Below, piece after piece: positions 62,101 through 64,000 of a DNA stretch of 64,000 bases. How positions within the stretch are numbered: position 1 is the first letter of the stretch; each line of letters starts with the position of its first letter. The position numbers and the translations under genes are program-made. This DNA is from Achromobacter xylosoxidans. Lineage in GTDB: Bacteria > Pseudomonadota > Gammaproteobacteria > Burkholderiales > Burkholderiaceae_B. Location: the NCBI RefSeq assembly GCF_002192695.1, contig NZ_MTLG01000112.1:174045-238044 (forward strand). Direction: 5' to 3'. A model generated the notes under the pieces. The model saw nothing but the letters and a program-made list of their open reading frames with translations. It was not told the DNA's origin and searched no databases.

Positions 62101-62523
62101 CTCGCGGACATGCGTAGCATTCTGAATACTCTGAGCATCATGCTTGGTAACATAAAGCAGTGTCCGCCACGGAAATACGAGAAAGACGAATGGACTGCGC
62201 GTAATTGGATTCGTTCTACAACGGAGCCACTTGAACTTTTGCTAGGCCTGCTGCGCACCCGGGCATCGTCCAACCCTGAAATCAAAATGCTCCTTCAACC
62301 GCATCAAAAAATAACTAAAGAATTTGCGAAGCAAATTGAGCATGTAACTGAAATCATCTTGCAGTCGGATATTCCTCTTTTTTCCCGTGTGCAACTCAAT
62401 CTCCAGAAGCCGAAGAGCGATCGCGCGCCCGATTTACTTTATGCACTGCGACTTTACCTCGGCGGGGATGACGGAGCGGACGCGATTCACATCTCCAGTG
62501 TTTCTGATGGAAATTCTGATTGA
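59179..62523 (+). CDS. Giant DUF2357 (McrC-like) protein with a cold-shock-like OB domain
   Basis: The 1114-residue product has an N-terminal DUF2357-type region (RRFQSVDLPENRLLKAFVRH, PENRLLK at 142-148), which usually pairs with McrB-like ATPases and carries a nuclease. I could not find a clear PD-(D/E)XK set, so the nuclease may be decayed or remote. Residues about 748-815 read like a cold-shock/OB domain (FTFAACDAVEDSVFIHQNSF, then FSEGQEISFELREREGKYSG), suited to single-stranded nucleic acid. The C-terminal 290 residues are helical. It is the last gene of the operon and converges with the relaxase gene. Confidence 0.78.
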   Translation: MTVNLKKIYVGYRAKEKISSALLEQLDWFYRAADFDPKTGLALPQALSSFLKKIAQPVNNSIIHDRLWRITEHSRAALEHLMRSLNESPRREQALMPIHAVRELDANSFIKLSNRPGRTIREKLAGKPHMQAVRRFQSVDLPENRLLKAFVRHLVELLEFRLDYLGHEDEILPKIQSWLHSEEAQAIGNWDNLPPNNTLLSHRDYRRIWDSWRWLQTLDDDVAGDFVQVEARDKTMRLWRQCAQMWSSGKHLFSEMPLIFDYEKFEILPWSSKPPLFNTSRKNISRHSLQCEITDPVCVDFTSLRPSYDCGDGAFAQSLPDTFLWQQWRRDDESIDIELFHSDAVWLHPQSITISGPDLLFAKGNTSENCDRAARAFTIRLHEIFRNDTLYWLVPDFLNDFELELIRRNLNARFSNAEPLPRSVAAVFALADPEKIKGEGYAVVVVDTIGNKTCAVKLLAKFDENLKKRLPITRGFYWERCPPVIIANADDNRTEFQGYDISVVDAQERWHDAIPASRSGYIDPEHLKRDRRIGGFAFCINLTGSPVAGGVRLHTLQQQAGDIPLWRDQIPELSIKVMKDGHYQRFHLVSRGTTIKPVRGKPVFIPIAEEFTLLAGKQHYSFPLYIGSNADDLGFSARLDSPDFPLKGDVLCDLNLTFEYGADTPYKLVFTPRAESIRPMRATWQRMDEIVISDAPAPEYPTPITWSDLRIFPKSGSNETTDLLDWMQRGIAQLDRHLYIRPKPRITGEISSAWKIDKKGGKFTFAACDAVEDSVFIHQNSFIHELNFVDFSEGQEISFELREREGKYSGWKVAGPTYKDAVHLKFFDKESEKDLVANIRKSLYFPVIQVWRDGRSISDPECPQDFSAAMKINCEYLVALLSEDELPESVRAEIIFLLFCMHKDVPDDCIQLIFDKIRDGNILEKSLVGFALGDVSKQWQYDLLSKLVENLTGDVLRIFSYAIWREQNFVDKICLADMRSILNTLSIMLGNIKQCPPRKYEKDEWTARNWIRSTTEPLELLLGLLRTRASSNPEIKMLLQPHQKITKEFAKQIEHVTEIILQSDIPLFSRVQLNLQKPKSDRAPDLLYALRLYLGGDDGADAIHISSVSDGNSD

Positions 62524-62548
62524 AATTTAAGCCTCATGGGTTATTTGA

Positions 62549-64000
62549 CTAATTGATGGTTTTTGATTTAATCAAAAATAGATATGGATTATTTGAGGCC
62601 GGAAGATCGAAAACCATTTGTGGTTTGATAAGTAAATAGCCATGTAGCTTCCTCGATTTTCTGGGGCCTGTGACTTCGCACGTCCAGATGTTCAAACCAC
62701 TCGGCTGCTTGCGATGTAATTGCAGTCGCTCGAAGCGCTTCTGCACCCACTGCCAATCCTGCAGGTTCTCCTGTTTGGCCAGTTTGCCTACCTGCGGGTG
62801 TTCTTGGGCATAGCGCTGAAATACGCCGGGGCTGACTAGGTAGGCGGTGTCGCTCACGGTATGCACCAGCGCTTTCGCATCATTGATGATGAGTCGCCGC
62901 GTGGCGATGCCCTGTTTCAGCCACGCCATGAAGTGTTCGCCGGATGGCTGTGCCGTCGAGGATGTGGAGGTCGGCGGCGAAGGCGCAGCGGCGGCCAGGG
63001 TCGGCAGTGGCGCATCCGAGAGAACGATGGGTGCTTCGTCCGGGGTGGTTTCCACATCCTGATCGTTGGTTGGCGAGTTTCCTATTCCTACCATCGCCAG
63101 CATGTCCTCCATGGCGTCAGGGATGGCCAGGGCCTTGGGCGGAAGGGCCGATGCGATTCCACGACCTTCCACTGGCGGAGCGTTTTGGTTTTCCAAGGCT
63201 GACGCCGCGCCGTCCGCAGAAAGGGGGGCTGCTGCCTCGGCAGCTTCGCCTGCCAGTGCCGCGTCGATCGTCACCATCCCTGCAAAGGGTGCTGGTCGCT
63301 CACCAGATTCCCAGATCAGCGCGGGCGCGAGGCGCAACAGGGTGAACGAGTGAGTCCAGCCGGTGGAACTGGTCACGGTAGCGCGCCAGATCGCTTTGCC
63401 GTCCGGCGTGGACTGCAACATGCCGTGGTCCTGCAGCACGTTGAACACGGCGGTGTTGTTCGCAGGGATGCCGTCGATACCCTGGGATAGCAAGTGCGCC
63501 CGCAGCTTGTCCGAGACCGTTTTGCTGACCAGCCACAAGCCATCTTCGGTGAGCCAGCCATCGGAGGCTTCCGGCTGGTTCAGCTTCAACTGTTCCTTGA
63601 GCAGGTAGCGCAAGCCATCGAGCAGCTTGCGTTGCAGCGCGTGCTTGGGTGCGGCCATGGCACGTGTGGGGTCGCCACCCAGTTCCTGGGCCACGGAAGC
63701 CCGGTCGGCCTGCACCACCAGTTCGCCCAGCACCCCTGCATGCTCGTACTGCCCGGCCAGGACATAAAGCAGCGGCGCCCACAGTGATGGGTAGCTGCTG
63801 AGCCAGTCCAGGACTTCTCGGTCAAGCAGTTGGTGGTAGAGCAAACCGCTTGCGGCGCTGTGCAGGCGGTACTCGCGATCGTCACGGTAGCGGAAGCGGT
63901 ATGGCTGGTGTAGCGGGCCGTGCCACGGATGCCAGGTATTGCCGTCGGCCAACTCGACGTGCAGATCGACGGCGATCTTGCCGATGTCGTGCAGCAGGGC
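62549..64000 (-). CDS. traI: MobH/TraI-type conjugative relaxase (3' part; 5' end beyond window)
   Basis: About 483 residues of the C-terminal part are visible. At the window edge the frame reads ALLHDIGKIAVDLHVEL, an HD motif of the TraI_2 domain of MobH relaxases. Near its end QKRFERLQLHRKQPSGLNIW and GPRKSRKLHGYLL match the TraI_2_C domain. A proline/serine-rich linker (about 63000-63200) separates them. Such relaxases nick the transfer origin of ICEclc, PFGI-1 and R391-like elements. It converges with the DUF2357 gene, 25 bp apart. Confidence 0.86.
   Translation of the reverse strand, partial: ALLHDIGKIAVDLHVELADGNTWHPWHGPLHQPYRFRYRDDREYRLHSAASGLLYHQLLDREVLDWLSSYPSLWAPLLYVLAGQYEHAGVLGELVVQADRASVAQELGGDPTRAMAAPKHALQRKLLDGLRYLLKEQLKLNQPEASDGWLTEDGLWLVSKTVSDKLRAHLLSQGIDGIPANNTAVFNVLQDHGMLQSTPDGKAIWRATVTSSTGWTHSFTLLRLAPALIWESGERPAPFAGMVTIDAALAGEAAEAAAPLSADGAASALENQNAPPVEGRGIASALPPKALAIPDAMEDMLAMVGIGNSPTNDQDVETTPDEAPIVLSDAPLPTLAAAAPSPPTSTSSTAQPSGEHFMAWLKQGIATRRLIINDAKALVHTVSDTAYLVSPGVFQRYAQEHPQVGKLAKQENLQDWQWVQKRFERLQLHRKQPSGLNIWTCEVTGPRKSRKLHGYLLIKPQMVFDLPASNNPYLFLIKSKTIN
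62560..62578. terminator. AT-rich palindrome between convergent genes
   Basis: TTTTTGATT and its complement flank a single central base, within the last codons of the relaxase gene and 37 bp past the DUF2357 stop. An AT-rich hairpin flanked by A/T runs could serve as a weak bidirectional terminator between the cargo operon and the conjugation core. Confidence 0.4.

Larger units (their letters stand above)
23201..64000. mobile_element. Integrative and conjugative element (partial; tRNA-distal end)
   Basis: The left boundary is the tRNA-Gly 3'-end repeat at 23201. Inside are a lower-GC set of defence operons and, at the right edge, the MobH/TraI relaxase, a conjugation core gene of ICEclc/PFGI-like elements. 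Orientation follows from the repeat: the tRNA 3' end reads on the minus strand, so the intact tRNA gene and the integrase should lie beyond 64000. Integrase, type IV secretion and replication genes are not in view. The class is inferred from relaxase type and target site. Confidence 0.7.

Noticed and set aside
41372..62523. Tellurite-resistance (TerZABCDEF) operon
   Set aside because: Only TerY-like vWA proteins are present; no TerC membrane protein or TerD-like domains were found.
23201..64000. CRISPR array or type III CRISPR genes to go with the Card1-like nuclease
   Set aside because: No regularly spaced repeats and no Cas10/Csm/Cmr-like proteins in any frame.

Overview
The window joins about 23.2 kb of ordinary high-GC betaproteobacterial chromosome to about 40.8 kb of an integrative and conjugative element (ICE) that runs off the right edge. 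The chromosomal genes suggest the Alcaligenaceae (Bordetella/Achromobacter-like): there are three Bug-type (tripartite tricarboxylate) solute-binding receptors, many small acyl-CoA/CoA-transferase and amino-acid catabolic genes, and strong GC bias. The species is inferred, not proven.

Chromosomal part (1-23200). An aromatic aminotransferase and an exported M20 peptidase lie on the plus strand. They converge on a minus-strand operon of Bug receptor, CoA transferase, two acyl-CoA dehydrogenases and enoyl-CoA hydratase (7848 to 2635). Next come a small immunity-like protein, a second Bug receptor with an alpha/beta hydrolase, and a divergent GlxA-type AraC regulator. A small membrane protein and a GNAT-Rnk fusion follow. 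The last block is an amino-acid-related catabolic region: DadA-like dehydrogenase, BisC-like molybdoenzyme, a third Bug receptor, an atypical SDR, a DapA-like aldolase and a MetC-like lyase, with LysR and Lrp regulators.

ICE boundary. At 23201-23220 a 20-bp copy of a tRNA-Gly 3' end lies on the minus strand with no tRNA body. This is the pattern expected of the tRNA-distal att site. At the right edge the 3' part of a MobH/TraI-type relaxase (62549-64000) is visible, with its HD motif at the very end of the window. Nearly everything between is cargo, and most of it looks like anti-phage defence.

Cargo modules. (1) 23366-24434: a truncated LysR effector domain divergent from a small XRE regulator. 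(2) 28365 to 24533, minus strand: an overlapping operon of XRE regulator, AAA ATPase and subtilisin-like protease, followed by a full LysR gene. (3) 29623-41291: a WYL (BrxR/CapW-like) regulator heading an operon of SNF2 helicase, GmrSD-like DUF262/HNH nuclease, DUF4391 protein, and type III Mod and Res. The middle of mod is compositionally foreign. (4) 41372-62523: a 21-kb, 14-gene operon in which 11 of 13 gene junctions overlap. It encodes a TerY-like vWA protein, a WXG100-like helical protein, a coiled-coil PD-(D/E)XK nuclease, two small unknown proteins, an FtsK/SpoIIIE-type ATPase with a second degenerate ATPase domain, a Card1-like nuclease with an extra CARF-like N-terminus, a second vWA, a PP2C phosphatase, a Ser/Thr-like kinase with zinc ribbon, an SF1 helicase, a large unknown protein with a HEPN-like motif, a coiled-coil McrB-like ATPase, and a giant DUF2357 protein carrying a cold-shock-like OB domain. 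The vWA-phosphatase-kinase set matches the TerY-P triad known from comparative genomics. I know no name for the full combination with WXG/FtsK and a Card1-like effector, and it is the best candidate for a new defence system here.

Model (inference): kinase, phosphatase and vWA proteins set the activity of a DNA-handling complex (FtsK ATPase, SF1 helicase, McrB/DUF2357). The coiled-coil nuclease, the Card1-like nuclease and the HEPN-like protein would act as effectors. The WYL-controlled type III R-M/SNF2/GmrSD operon and the protease/ATPase operon provide independent layers.
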